DNA of 64,000 nucleotides from Kineothrix sp. IPX-CK (GTDB taxonomy: Bacteria; Bacillota; Clostridia; Lachnospirales; Lachnospiraceae): the NCBI RefSeq assembly GCF_039134705.1, contig NZ_CP146256.1, forward strand, positions 434,001-498,000, in the 5' to 3' direction. Each line of letters opens with the position of its first letter. The first letter of the stretch is position 1. The notes under the pieces were generated by a model. That model was given only the letters and a program-made list of their open reading frames with translations, was not told where the DNA came from and made no database searches. This document shows, in pieces, positions 35,800 to 44,312 of the stretch. Position numbers and translations under genes: made by a program.

Positions 35800-36696
35800 A
35801 TGAGAAGAAGAAATAGATCCAGTGCGAAAAGGGAAAAAGCCATCATGCTGTTCTCATCGGTATTTGTGCTTACGGCGCTTACAGTGACAGGGCTGTTTGT
35901 AAGGGGCAGGAGCGAAGAAAAAAGCGACGGCTATGTAGTCGATTTCAGTTCGATAGAAAATGAGACAAATGAATTGGCGGATAATAATACCGTTCAGGGA
36001 ACGGAAGATTCAGGAGACGTGGTGACATCCGATGACTTGGACTACGATCCTTATTATCAGGAGACCAATTCGGTAAACGTAGAAAATGCACAGACCGCGC
36101 AGACAGAAAATGATGCCCTTCAGAAGGGAACAAAGAAGAACACGGATGACAAAGACAGTAAGGATAAGGAAAAAAATGACAAAAACGAAGAAGGAATGTT
36201 CGACGAGACCATCGATACGGCACGCTTAGAGCAAATGGAAGATACCATGGCTATCGCCACTTCCATTCAGCCTGCGCTTACCTTTAACGATGGTGACAGT
36301 CTGGCATGGCCTATCGTAGGCAACATACTCATTAATTACAGTATGGACAAGACCGTATACTTTCCCACCTTGGAGCAGTACAAATATAATCCTGCCATCA
36401 TCATCTCCGCAGTAGAAGGAGAGACGATTACGGCAGCGGCAGCCGGAAAGGTTATCAGCGTATTTACCGACCCCGAAATCGGCAATGGAGTAGTTGTTGA
36501 GCTGGGCGGAGGCTACGAAGTCACATACGGACAGCTTAAGGATATTACGGTATCGGAGGGCGGCTATGTGAATAAAGGCGATATCATCGGCAGCGTGGCA
36601 GCTCCTACGAAATACTTTGTGGTAGAAGGCTGCAATGTTTATTTCAAACTGACAAAGAATGGGGTTCCTGTAAATCCTATGACAAAATTAAGTTAA
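35800..36696 (+). CDS. SpoIIQ-like protein with degenerate M23 (LytM) domain
   Basis: A 298-residue protein from ATG 35800 (AGGAGG upstream), with one transmembrane helix (about 15-35), an acidic low-complexity linker (about 55-140) and a C-terminal LytM/M23 beta domain (about 185-298). Gene order after spoIID is the classic spoIID-spoIIQ arrangement. SpoIIQ joins SpoIIIAH across the forespore membranes to form the engulfment channel. The zinc-binding residues of active LytM enzymes are missing: no HxxxD in the YKYNPAIIISAVEGE region, and VYFKL stands where HxH is expected. A structural rather than hydrolytic role is therefore likely. Confidence 0.83.
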   Translation: MRRRNRSSAKREKAIMLFSSVFVLTALTVTGLFVRGRSEEKSDGYVVDFSSIENETNELADNNTVQGTEDSGDVVTSDDLDYDPYYQETNSVNVENAQTAQTENDALQKGTKKNTDDKDSKDKEKNDKNEEGMFDETIDTARLEQMEDTMAIATSIQPALTFNDGDSLAWPIVGNILINYSMDKTVYFPTLEQYKYNPAIIISAVEGETITAAAAGKVISVFTDPEIGNGVVVELGGGYEVTYGQLKDITVSEGGYVNKGDIIGSVAAPTKYFVVEGCNVYFKLTKNGVPVNPMTKLS

Positions 36697-36731
36697 CCGC
36701 AGGATGTGAAAATCATAACGATGCTATTTAG

Positions 36732-36785
36732 GCGGAGGTAATCTGAGCTGTATATGTGGATGCGGATCAGGAAGATTACCTCCGC
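36732..36785. repeat. 13-bp perfect inverted repeat between the SpoIIQ-like and GH9 genes
   Basis: GCGGAGGTAATCT (36732-36744) and its exact complement (36773-36785), 28-nt loop, no T-run. Terminator function is doubtful; mRNA stabiliser or regulator site is possible. Confidence 0.6.
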
Positions 36786-36910
36786 TATGACGTGGATTGC
36801 TCTTTACCTTATGGAGGGTTCGGGTTATAATTTCTATAAAGGCTGTGGGATTGGCGGCAGCAAAAGACTGGAAATGGATGATAGACATACCCTGAGAAGA
36901 AAGAGATTAT

Positions 36911-38494
36911 ATGAAAAGATATTTATGGCTGTGTACCCTGGTAAGCGCGCTGTTCCTGACAGGATGCGCCTATACATATTCGGCGGGAGAAAAGATGGTA
37001 TCGCCGGGGAATCAGGAAGGAAATAAAGGGCAGGAAAGTCTGGGGTTAGATCCTGCTTTCGATTATGAGGTCCCTATAAGCCGTCCCGGGATATTGGTGA
37101 ATCAGACCGGATACGTTCCGGAGGGGAAAAAGATTGCGGTCTTTCGAGGCAGCAGGATGCCGGACAGCTTCGAGGTAGTGAACGAGGAAACCGGAGAGGT
37201 TGTTTTTGCCGGTAAAGTAGAGGATGAAAGATACAATGACATATTGGAGGAATATAACAGTTACGGTGTCTTCGACGAGTTGGAAGAGCCCGGAAGCTAT
37301 TATATACAAGCGCCGATCCTGGGGCGTTCCTATTCCTTTCGCATAGAAAAGAGCATATACGACGACGCATTTTATCTGGCGTGTAAGAAGTATTATTTCA
37401 GCCGCTGCGGTATCGCGCTTGTAGAAGAGCTGGCAGGAGACGCAGCACACACCGCCTGCCATACACAGGCAGCTTTTTTGCGCGAGGATGACAGTATATC
37501 GGTAGATGTAAGCGGCGGCTGGCATATGGATGAAAATTACTCCAAAAGCGTAGTGAAGGGAAGCCAGGTCATAGCGAACCTGTTATTGGCATATGAGCTG
37601 CACCCGGGTGCTTTTCCCGATAAGACGGGCATCCCGGAGAGCGGAAACGAGATTCCTGATATTCTGGACGAGGTAAAATACGAGGCCGACTGGATGCTTA
37701 AGATGCAGGACTCCGCTACGGGAGGGGTATATTCCGAGACCGTAGTAAAAGAAAAGAATACGGCACCTTATGTTACCAAACTGGAATCCTGTGTGGAACC
37801 GGTAACCTTAGAGGCAACGGCTTCTTTTGCGGCGGTGATGGCGAAGTTCAGCTATATTTATCAGGCTTACGATACGGCTTATGCCACGGAATGCTTAAGG
37901 GCGGCGGATAGAGCATGGCGTTTTATGGAGAACAGCCGCAGCGGCAAAGAGATAGAACAGCGATTCTTTGCGGCTACGGAACTTTATCGTGCAACCGGCT
38001 ACAGCTCCTATAGGCGGGCGGCGGAAGGCTATCTGAAAGAGGGTTCCTATGATATGGAGGACGATTATTTCTTCTGGGGCTGTACCACGTATATATCCAC
38101 CAAACAGAGCGTAGATATAAATATATGCAGCGATGTGATGAAGGCACTGATGAACGACGCGGAGAGTATTTCCGAGAGGGCAAGGGGGGCAGGCTATCTG
38201 ACGTTCGGAAATAAGGAACAGGATAATAATGATGAGCTTCTTCACGAGATGATGAGGCTTACGGTGGCCGATCATATCATCGCTAACCACGAATATGAGA
38301 CGATCATAGAGAATCACATCCATTATTTTATGGGGCGCAATGGAAAGGCGATCAGCTACATAGACGGTGCAGGTGACAATAATTATGCGGATATCGATGC
38401 TAAGCTGGGAATCATGAACCGGTTCGATTTGAATGCGGAGCTTATCTTCATGATGAGTGAGGTGATAAGCTGGTATAACAACGTTGAGGAATAA
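36911..38494 (+). CDS. Divergent GH9-family lipoprotein
   Basis: A 527-residue secreted lipoprotein with lipobox LTGC (C19). A CelD-type N-terminal Ig-like domain (about 60-150) begins PGILVNQTGYVPEGKK and is followed by an alpha/alpha-barrel. The fold is recognisable as GH9, but the catalytic base region that normally reads GGWxDAGDY is GGWHMDENYSKS, so the usual Asp pair is altered. The C-terminal segment FDLNAELIFM stands where DxxxNE is expected, and the HPHHR-type motif is absent. Cellulase activity is therefore doubtful; binding, or a changed glycan specificity, is more likely. A 214-nt spacer with a perfect inverted repeat precedes it, and ddl follows. Confidence 0.75.
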   Translation: MKRYLWLCTLVSALFLTGCAYTYSAGEKMVSPGNQEGNKGQESLGLDPAFDYEVPISRPGILVNQTGYVPEGKKIAVFRGSRMPDSFEVVNEETGEVVFAGKVEDERYNDILEEYNSYGVFDELEEPGSYYIQAPILGRSYSFRIEKSIYDDAFYLACKKYYFSRCGIALVEELAGDAAHTACHTQAAFLREDDSISVDVSGGWHMDENYSKSVVKGSQVIANLLLAYELHPGAFPDKTGIPESGNEIPDILDEVKYEADWMLKMQDSATGGVYSETVVKEKNTAPYVTKLESCVEPVTLEATASFAAVMAKFSYIYQAYDTAYATECLRAADRAWRFMENSRSGKEIEQRFFAATELYRATGYSSYRRAAEGYLKEGSYDMEDDYFFWGCTTYISTKQSVDINICSDVMKALMNDAESISERARGAGYLTFGNKEQDNNDELLHEMMRLTVADHIIANHEYETIIENHIHYFMGRNGKAISYIDGAGDNNYADIDAKLGIMNRFDLNAELIFMMSEVISWYNNVEE

Positions 38495-38630
38495 GAGTGG
38501 AATCGGTAAAAAGCACTTTTTGCATAGATATGGGCAATTTATATGTTTTATATGGAAGAAATGAGTGCTATGCTGTAAGGAATGGATTAAGGGATTGCAG
38601 TTCATAGGACAGAAAGGCGGAAGGGACAGT

Positions 38631-39656
38631 ATGAAAATAGTGGTTTTGGCAGGAGGAATCAGTACGGAGAGGGATGTCTCCCTAAGCTCCGGAAGAATGA
38701 TATATGAGGCGCTTAAGAATAACGGGCACAAGATAGTGCTGTTAGACGTTTACTTAGGCTATGAAAAAGAGGACGTGGGAGCGATCTTTGAAAAGCAGGA
38801 GGACTGGGCGAAGGAAATCGGTGCAGTGGGTGAGAGAAACCCCGATATCGAGGCGGTGAAAGCCCTTCGCAGCGACGGAGACAAGAACTTTTTTGGTCCT
38901 AATGTCATTTCTATTTGTCAGGCTGCAGACGTGGTATTCATGGCTCTGCACGGACAGAACGGGGAGAACGGAAAGATTCAGGCTTGCTTTGATTTGATGG
39001 GCATCCGCTATACGGGGGCGGATTATGTGAGCTCTGCACTCTGCATGGATAAAGGTCTTACCAAGGAACTGCTGGATTACCATGGCATTCCGGTACCCCG
39101 TGGAATCAGCTTGAAAAGGGGAGAAGAAGACCCTAGGTCCGTACCCTTTCCTTGTATCATTAAGGCCTGCTGCGGGGGTTCCAGCGTAGGAGTATGTATC
39201 GCAAAGGACGAGAGAGAGTATGAGGCGGCTTTAGAAGAGGGTTTTCGCTATGACGAAGAGGTCATTATAGAGCAATATGTAAATGGAAGGGAATTTTCCA
39301 TAGGGGTCATGGACGGAAAAGCGCTGCCGGTAATCGAGATTGCGCCGCTTGAAGGCTTTTATGACTATAAGAATAAATATCAGGCAGGAAGCACTGTGGA
39401 GACTTGCCCTGCTCTTCTTTCGGAGAGAAAGACGAAGGAGATGCAGTTTTTGGCGGAGAAGGCATTCCAGGTACTGCGCCTTAAGAATTATGCACGCATG
39501 GACTTTATGATGAACGAGGAGGAAGAGATTTTCTGCCTGGAAGCGAATACTCTGCCCGGCATGACGCCCACCTCTCTGCTGCCGCAGGAGGCTCAGGCAC
39601 AGGGATTAAGTTTCGGTCAGCTATGTGAGAAGATCATAGAGTCTGCGCTTAAGTAG
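38631..39656 (+). CDS. ddl: D-alanine--D-alanine ligase
   Basis: A 341-residue ATP-grasp enzyme. Signatures are KIVVLAGGISTERDVSLSSG (2-21), MALHGQNGENGKIQ (about 104-117), the ATP-grasp loop CCGGSSVGV and C-terminal FCLEANTLPGMTPTSLLP (about 304-321). It joins two D-alanines for peptidoglycan precursors, and its product is used by MurF, encoded next on the same strand. ATG 38631 has GGAAGGGAC upstream; the open frame to 38565 is not supported. A 404-nt structured spacer separates it from murF. Confidence 0.96.
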   Translation: MKIVVLAGGISTERDVSLSSGRMIYEALKNNGHKIVLLDVYLGYEKEDVGAIFEKQEDWAKEIGAVGERNPDIEAVKALRSDGDKNFFGPNVISICQAADVVFMALHGQNGENGKIQACFDLMGIRYTGADYVSSALCMDKGLTKELLDYHGIPVPRGISLKRGEEDPRSVPFPCIIKACCGGSSVGVCIAKDEREYEAALEEGFRYDEEVIIEQYVNGREFSIGVMDGKALPVIEIAPLEGFYDYKNKYQAGSTVETCPALLSERKTKEMQFLAEKAFQVLRLKNYARMDFMMNEEEEIFCLEANTLPGMTPTSLLPQEAQAQGLSFGQLCEKIIESALK

Positions 39657-39695
39657 TCGGGGGAGACGTTTGCGAAATTGTTAGGTTGTGAAAAA

Positions 39696-39974
39696 TTTAT
39701 GTACAATTGTGGTAGGAAGACGCTTTCTTCGATGTATTAGGTTTCTGTTCCTTCGCTCACAGCTGTATTTTCTAAAGGAAACCGTAAATGTAGCGACAAG
39801 GGACGGGCCGGCAGCAAAGTACATCCATGTACTGTGCTGCCTAACGGCCGCATCCATGCGGCAGTTTCCCTGTGAATCGTAGGTTTCCTTAAGAAAATGC
39901 AAGCCGTTCGTTATAAGAACTGAAACCTAATACACTGAAGAAAGTCTCCGGAAAGCCTTGGAATTGTACATAAA
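39696..39974. other. Element C: large palindromic structured element between ddl and murF
   Basis: Nested complementary arms: TTTATGTACAATT (39696-39708) with 39962-39974; TGTATTAGGTTTC (39733-39745) with 39922-39934; 39768-39783 with 39882-39897 (15 of 16). The centre holds two adjacent perfect or near-perfect hairpins, 39810-39841 and 39847-39862, both tipped CATCCATG. No gene is credible here. It fills most of the 404-nt spacer. It could be an inactive MITE-like element or a structured RNA. Confidence 0.75.
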
Positions 39975-40060
39975 ATTAGCGAAAGTTACGAGTTTCGTAA
40001 TTGTCTGAAATAAAATATGTATATGTAATTGCGATAAATGGAAAGGAATTGGGATAAAGA

Positions 40061-41479
40061 ATGAAAAACCTTACTTTGCATAAGATAGCGGAAGCTTGCG
40101 GCGGGAAGCTGTTTGGCTGTGACGGGGAGACGGATAAAGAAGTATCGGGTGTGGTGCTGGATTCCCGGCTGGTAGAAGAGAATTTCTTATTTGTGGCGGC
40201 GAAGGGAGAGCGGGTGGATGGCCATGATTTCATCTCTCAGGTCATGGATAATAAAGCGGCAGGCGTTGTGTGTGAGAGAGTTCCTAAGGCGGTGGACGGC
40301 CCTTATATACTCGTGAAGGATTCCTTTCAGGCGCTGAAGGATATTGCAGAGTTCTACCGAAAGCAGTTAGACATTAAGGTGGTAGGCATAACGGGCAGCG
40401 TAGGCAAAACGAGCACGAAGGAATTCATCGCCTCGGTGCTGGCTGAAAAGTACCAGGTACTTAAGACGGAGGGAAATTACAATAATGAGATAGGACTCCC
40501 GCTGACCGTGCTGAAGATACGAAAACATCATCAGGCGGCGGTGCTTGAGATGGGAATCAGCGATTTCGGCGAGATGCACAGACTGAGCAAGATAGCGAGG
40601 CCGGACATTTGTGTACTTACCAATATAGGGGAATGTCATTTGGAAAACCTGAAATCCAAAGAAGGAATATTGCAGGCCAAGACAGAGATCTTCGACTTTA
40701 TGCAGGAAGACGGTGCTATATGCGCTAATGGCGACGACGATATGCTTCGCAGGATAGAAGAGATGAATGGGCATAGAGCACTTGAGGGAAGAAAGCCGAT
40801 TTATTTCGGGCTGAATGAGTCTAATCCCGTATATGCGGACGAGATAGAAAACAAAGGACTTTTTGGCAGCAGCGCGAAAATTCATATGGAGAACGGCGAG
40901 TTCACGGCAGAGATTCCCCTGCCCGGCGGACATATGGTGTACAATGCGCTGGCAGCAGCCTGCGTAGGAAGCCTTCTGGGGCTTAGCGGAGCGCAGATCC
41001 GGGAAGGGATAGCCAAGGTAAAGCCCTTGGGAGGAAGGAGCAATATCATTCGCCTGCCGGAACGTGTAGTCATCGACGACTGCTATAACGCCAATCCGGT
41101 CTCCATGTGCGCAGCGCTGGATTTGTTGGAAGCGGCGCTTACCAGAAGGGTAGCGGTTATGGGGGATATGTTCGAGCTCGGAGACAATAAGGAACGGATG
41201 CATGCTAAAGTGGGAGCCTATGCCGTAGAAAAGGGCATCGAGGTAATCGTCTGTATCGGGGAGCTGTCAATAAACATGTACGACAGTGCCGGAGAAGCAA
41301 TGCAGGAAGCAGGCAGAGAGAATACAGAGCTTTACTATTTTCCAGGGAAAAAAGAATTCCTGGAAAAGATGTCAGGTATTCTGCGAAAGGGCGACACCGT
41401 ATTGGTGAAGGCATCTCACGGAATGGCTTTTGAAGAGATTGTAAAAGCGCTTTACACAAGTTCTTTATTTTTAAAATAA
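40061..41479 (+). CDS. murF: UDP-N-acetylmuramoyl-tripeptide--D-alanyl-D-alanine ligase
   Basis: A 472-residue Mur ligase. The P-loop is GITGSVGKTSTKEFI (about 109-123); NYNNEIGLPLT (about 140-150) and DDCYNANPVSM (about 341-351) are MurF signatures. It adds D-Ala-D-Ala to the UDP-MurNAc-tripeptide in the cytoplasm. ddl upstream supplies the substrate, so the two form a functional pair despite the long structured spacer. Its 3' end overlaps the convergent plsC gene by 28 nt, with no room for a separate terminator. Confidence 0.96.
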   Translation: MKNLTLHKIAEACGGKLFGCDGETDKEVSGVVLDSRLVEENFLFVAAKGERVDGHDFISQVMDNKAAGVVCERVPKAVDGPYILVKDSFQALKDIAEFYRKQLDIKVVGITGSVGKTSTKEFIASVLAEKYQVLKTEGNYNNEIGLPLTVLKIRKHHQAAVLEMGISDFGEMHRLSKIARPDICVLTNIGECHLENLKSKEGILQAKTEIFDFMQEDGAICANGDDDMLRRIEEMNGHRALEGRKPIYFGLNESNPVYADEIENKGLFGSSAKIHMENGEFTAEIPLPGGHMVYNALAAACVGSLLGLSGAQIREGIAKVKPLGGRSNIIRLPERVVIDDCYNANPVSMCAALDLLEAALTRRVAVMGDMFELGDNKERMHAKVGAYAVEKGIEVIVCIGELSINMYDSAGEAMQEAGRENTELYYFPGKKEFLEKMSGILRKGDTVLVKASHGMAFEEIVKALYTSSLFLK

Positions 41480-42186
41480 GCTTCCTTTACAATGTTCTGT
41501 ACATATACGCCTACGAACTTCCGCTCTTCTTTTGGCATATCTTTAATATATATGGGTTTGCCGTATTCGATTACCACATGTGCCTTTTTGATTCTGGGCA
41601 GATGGTCTTCGAAGATGGCTCCCGAATTGTTGATGGACATAGGTATGATGGCGCAGCCCGACTTCTCCGCTATCTTGAAGCTTCCTTCATGGAAAGGGAG
41701 AAAAGTATCGTTTACCTTGTTTCTCGTTCCTTCGGGAAAGATGCAGATAGAGATTCCCGACTTCACCTTTTCGATTCCTTGCAAAATAGTCTGCAAGCCC
41801 TGCTTTATGTCCTTGCGGTCGAGGAAAAGGCAGTGAAGGTTGTTCATCCAGTTAACTAACAAGGGGAATTTCTGCATTTCCTTTTTGGCGATATAACCGG
41901 TAGGCCTGGGAACTCTCGTATAGGTGAGAAGGATGTCGAAATAGCTCCTGTGGTTGCCCACATATAATACAGGAGCATCCAAGGGAACATTTTCCTCCCC
42001 GATCACAGTCACGGTGGTCCCCGCAATCTTCAGGCAGCAGCGAAATGCCCAATTTACGATGGCAAGAGAGCTGGTGTTTTTTTTGTCCATGTTAAATTTA
42101 CCAAGGATCCATTCTGCAATCATAAGAGGAATGCTGAATATAAGAAATAAAATAACAAAAGAGGCGACGCCGATAATTCGTATCAT
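41452..42186 (-). CDS. plsC: 1-acyl-sn-glycerol-3-phosphate acyltransferase
   Basis: A 244-residue membrane-associated acyltransferase. An N-terminal hydrophobic helix (about 1-25) precedes the PlsC domain. The catalytic motif is NHRSYFD (H-x4-D, about residues 77-83), and the substrate motif is FPEGTRNK (near 150). It acylates lysophosphatidic acid to phosphatidic acid. GGGAGGAC precedes the start. Read convergently with murF, overlapping by 28 nt. A single gene. Confidence 0.93.
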   Translation of the reverse strand: MIRIIGVASFVILFLIFSIPLMIAEWILGKFNMDKKNTSSLAIVNWAFRCCLKIAGTTVTVIGEENVPLDAPVLYVGNHRSYFDILLTYTRVPRPTGYIAKKEMQKFPLLVNWMNNLHCLFLDRKDIKQGLQTILQGIEKVKSGISICIFPEGTRNKVNDTFLPFHEGSFKIAEKSGCAIIPMSINNSGAIFEDHLPRIKKAHVVIEYGKPIYIKDMPKEERKFVGVYVQNIVKEAYFKNKELV

Positions 42187-42361
42187 GGTATTTTGTCCTC
42201 CCGAAAGGCAATTCTTTTTGTATTTGTAGTATTTATTATAGCGGACGCTTTTGTATTAGGCAATAGAAAAAAAGGCGCAGGAAAGGAATAGTCGATTTGT
42301 TTCTAAAATAGAATGAAATGAATACAGAACACTCATAGAAAGAGGAAAGGATGTTGCGAAG

Positions 42362-42796
42362 ATGAGGAAGAAATGGATTTTACTCGTAGTAGCGGTTACA
42401 GCGCTGCTTTCGTGTCTGTCAGGGTGCGGGGGTAAAACGGGGGACATGAATGAAAAGATTAAAGATATAGAATTTACAGTATTGGGAGAAGATAATTTAC
42501 CGGAGGAATTAAAGCAGATCATAGAAGATAAAAAAGAAAAGGAATTTAAAATCACTTACCAGGACAACGATTATATCTACATCTGCGTCGGCTATGGACG
42601 ACAGGAAACAGGAGGCTACAGTATCACGGTAAACGGGCTGTATATGACGGGGAATGCGGTATATGTAGACACGAACCTGATTGGACCCGAAGCAGAAAGC
42701 AGGGAACTTTATAAGGCGCAGGAGAAGGAAAGCGCATCCTATCCTTATATTGTGCTGAAAACGGAATATTTTGATAAGTCGGTAGTTTTTGATTGA
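42362..42796 (+). CDS. Small lipoprotein with PrcB-type C-terminal domain
   Basis: A 144-residue lipoprotein; the lipobox LSGC puts the lipidated Cys near residue 22. The mature region has the PrcB_C pattern: GYGRQETGGYSITVNGLYMT, NAVYVDTNLIGP and SYPYIVLKTEYFDKSVVF. In spirochaetes PrcB binds and stabilises a surface protease; homologues in Clostridia lack an assigned role. It stands alone, preceded by about 170 nt with no clear promoter and followed by 112 nt containing repeat unit R. Confidence 0.75.
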   Translation: MRKKWILLVVAVTALLSCLSGCGGKTGDMNEKIKDIEFTVLGEDNLPEELKQIIEDKKEKEFKITYQDNDYIYICVGYGRQETGGYSITVNGLYMTGNAVYVDTNLIGPEAESRELYKAQEKESASYPYIVLKTEYFDKSVVFD

Positions 42797-42864
42797 TTGT
42801 TACAGGGAGAATAGGCTATACTTGTTTCGAGGATAAGGATAAAACAAATATACGTTACTAAGAA

Positions 42865-42891
42865 GTTACTGAGAACGGAGTGAACAGTAAC
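42865..42891 (+). repeat. Short palindromic unit R, copy 2
   Basis: GTTACTGAGAACGGAGTGAACAGTAAC, with GTTACTG and CAGTAAC as complementary ends. It is 25 of 27 identical to the ileS copy, and its right half equals the right end of element B. It lies 17 nt before pyrC. Confidence 0.8.
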
Positions 42892-42908
42892 GAACATGGA
42901 GAACGAGG

Positions 42909-44180
42909 ATGATATTAATAAAAAACGGGTATGTGCTGGATCCGAAAAGCGGAAAGGAAGGCACGGCGGATATTTTAATAAAGGATGAGAGAATTGTCAG
43001 GCTGGGTCCCGGAATCGAACCCGAGGAGGGCACGAGGGTCATCGATGCGGCGGGGAAAATGATTGCTCCGGGCTTGGTGGATGTGCATGTGCATTTCAGG
43101 GACCCTGGCTTTACGTATAAAGAAGACATAGCTACAGGAGCGAAGGCTGCGGCAAAAGGCGGCTTTACCACGGTGGTTATGATGGCTAATACAAGACCTC
43201 CCGTGGATAACGAGGAGACCTTGGCATATGTGCTGCAAAAGGGAAAAGAGACGGGGATTCATGTGGAGACCTGTGCCAATATTACCATAGGAATGGAAGG
43301 ACAAGCACTTACGGACATGGAACGCCTGTCTGAAATGGGAGCGGTAGGTTTTACCGATGACGGCATCCCTCTTTTGGATGAAAACATCGTAAAGCAGGCG
43401 ATGGCTCAGGCGAAGAAGCTTAACAAGCCCCTTAGCTTTCATGAGGAGAATCCGGCATATATTGCCAATAACGGAGTGAATGCAGGGAAAGCTTCTGAAT
43501 ATTACGGAATCGAAGGATCGGACCGGATGGCGGAAATCGATATGGTAAGGCGGGATATTGCCCTCGCACAGGGACTCGGTGCCGACATATCCATTCAGCA
43601 TATCAGTACAAAAGAAGCGGTTGACCTGGTCCGCCAGGCGAGAAAGACAAACCCGCACATATATGCGGAGGCCACGCCTCACCACTTTACTTTGACGGAG
43701 GAGGCTGTGATTTTTCATGGCTCTCTGGCGAAGATGAACCCTCCCCTTAGAGAGGAGGAGGACCGGCTCGCCATTATAAAAGGACTTCAGGACGGAACTA
43801 TAGGAATTATAGCTACGGATCACGCACCCCACAGTGCAGAGGAGAAGGGAAAGCCCCTTACGGAGGCTCCCAGCGGAATTATCGGTCTTGAAACATCTCT
43901 TTCCTTAGGCGTGCGGGAGCTGGTGGAGAAGGGATATCTTTCCATGAACGAGCTGTTAAGCCGCATGTCCTATCAGCCGGCAATGCTTTATCATTTGGAT
44001 GCAGGCTATCTGGAGGAAGGCGGCCCCGGAGATTTGGTCATATTCGATAAAGATGAGACATGGACGCCTGCGAGCTACCTTTCCAAATCATCGAACACCC
44101 CCTTTACAGGGGAGAGTCTGCCATGCAGGATTCATTACACCATTTGCGGAGGAAAAGTTGTTTATTCCCGCGGGCAATGA
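42909..44180 (+). CDS. pyrC: Dihydroorotase
   Basis: A 423-residue amidohydrolase. Metal-binding H60 and H62 lie in DVHVHFRDPGFTYKEDI; further ligands are in the SFHEE and DISIQHIS regions, and the catalytic Asp is in ATDHAPHS (near 304). Class I dihydroorotase. It closes carbamoyl-aspartate to dihydroorotate, step 3 of UMP synthesis. pyrK and pyrD follow and catalyse the next oxidation. Repeat unit R sits immediately upstream, where regulatory leader sequence would be expected; no PyrR-type attenuator was recognised. Confidence 0.95.
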   Translation: MILIKNGYVLDPKSGKEGTADILIKDERIVRLGPGIEPEEGTRVIDAAGKMIAPGLVDVHVHFRDPGFTYKEDIATGAKAAAKGGFTTVVMMANTRPPVDNEETLAYVLQKGKETGIHVETCANITIGMEGQALTDMERLSEMGAVGFTDDGIPLLDENIVKQAMAQAKKLNKPLSFHEENPAYIANNGVNAGKASEYYGIEGSDRMAEIDMVRRDIALAQGLGADISIQHISTKEAVDLVRQARKTNPHIYAEATPHHFTLTEEAVIFHGSLAKMNPPLREEEDRLAIIKGLQDGTIGIIATDHAPHSAEEKGKPLTEAPSGIIGLETSLSLGVRELVEKGYLSMNELLSRMSYQPAMLYHLDAGYLEEGGPGDLVIFDKDETWTPASYLSKSSNTPFTGESLPCRIHYTICGGKVVYSRGQ

Positions 44181-44223
44181 GCCAGGCGCAGGCTTGCCTG
44201 CATTTGGCGAATGCCGCGAGGGC

Positions 44224-44255
44224 CAAATACCCCGCAACTTACGGCGGGGTGTTTG
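44224..44255 (+). promoter_or_regulatory. Hairpin between pyrC and pyrK
   Basis: A 12-bp stem (44224-44235 with 44244-44255, one G-U) whose core is ACCCCGC/GCGGGGT with an 8-nt loop. No T-run follows, so it is probably an mRNA processing or stability element rather than a terminator. Confidence 0.5.
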
Positions 44256-44312
44256 ACTCGATTTAAGCGGATGGTACATCAAATTTTGAAAGGATAAAGG
44301 GCAACGGAACAG

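Noticed and set aside
36754..37026. A 90-residue open frame between the SpoIIQ-like and GH9 genes
   Set aside because: It overlaps the GH9 signal-peptide region in another frame, has only a distant GGAGG and no recognisable features.
39682..39902. Short open frames on both strands inside element C
   Set aside because: Their existence follows from the palindrome (arms mirrored on both strands); no ribosome-binding site and no protein-like composition.
44224..44255. pyrC-pyrK hairpin as a terminator
   Set aside because: No U-tract follows and pyrK and pyrD downstream need transcription; kept as a possible processing or stability element.
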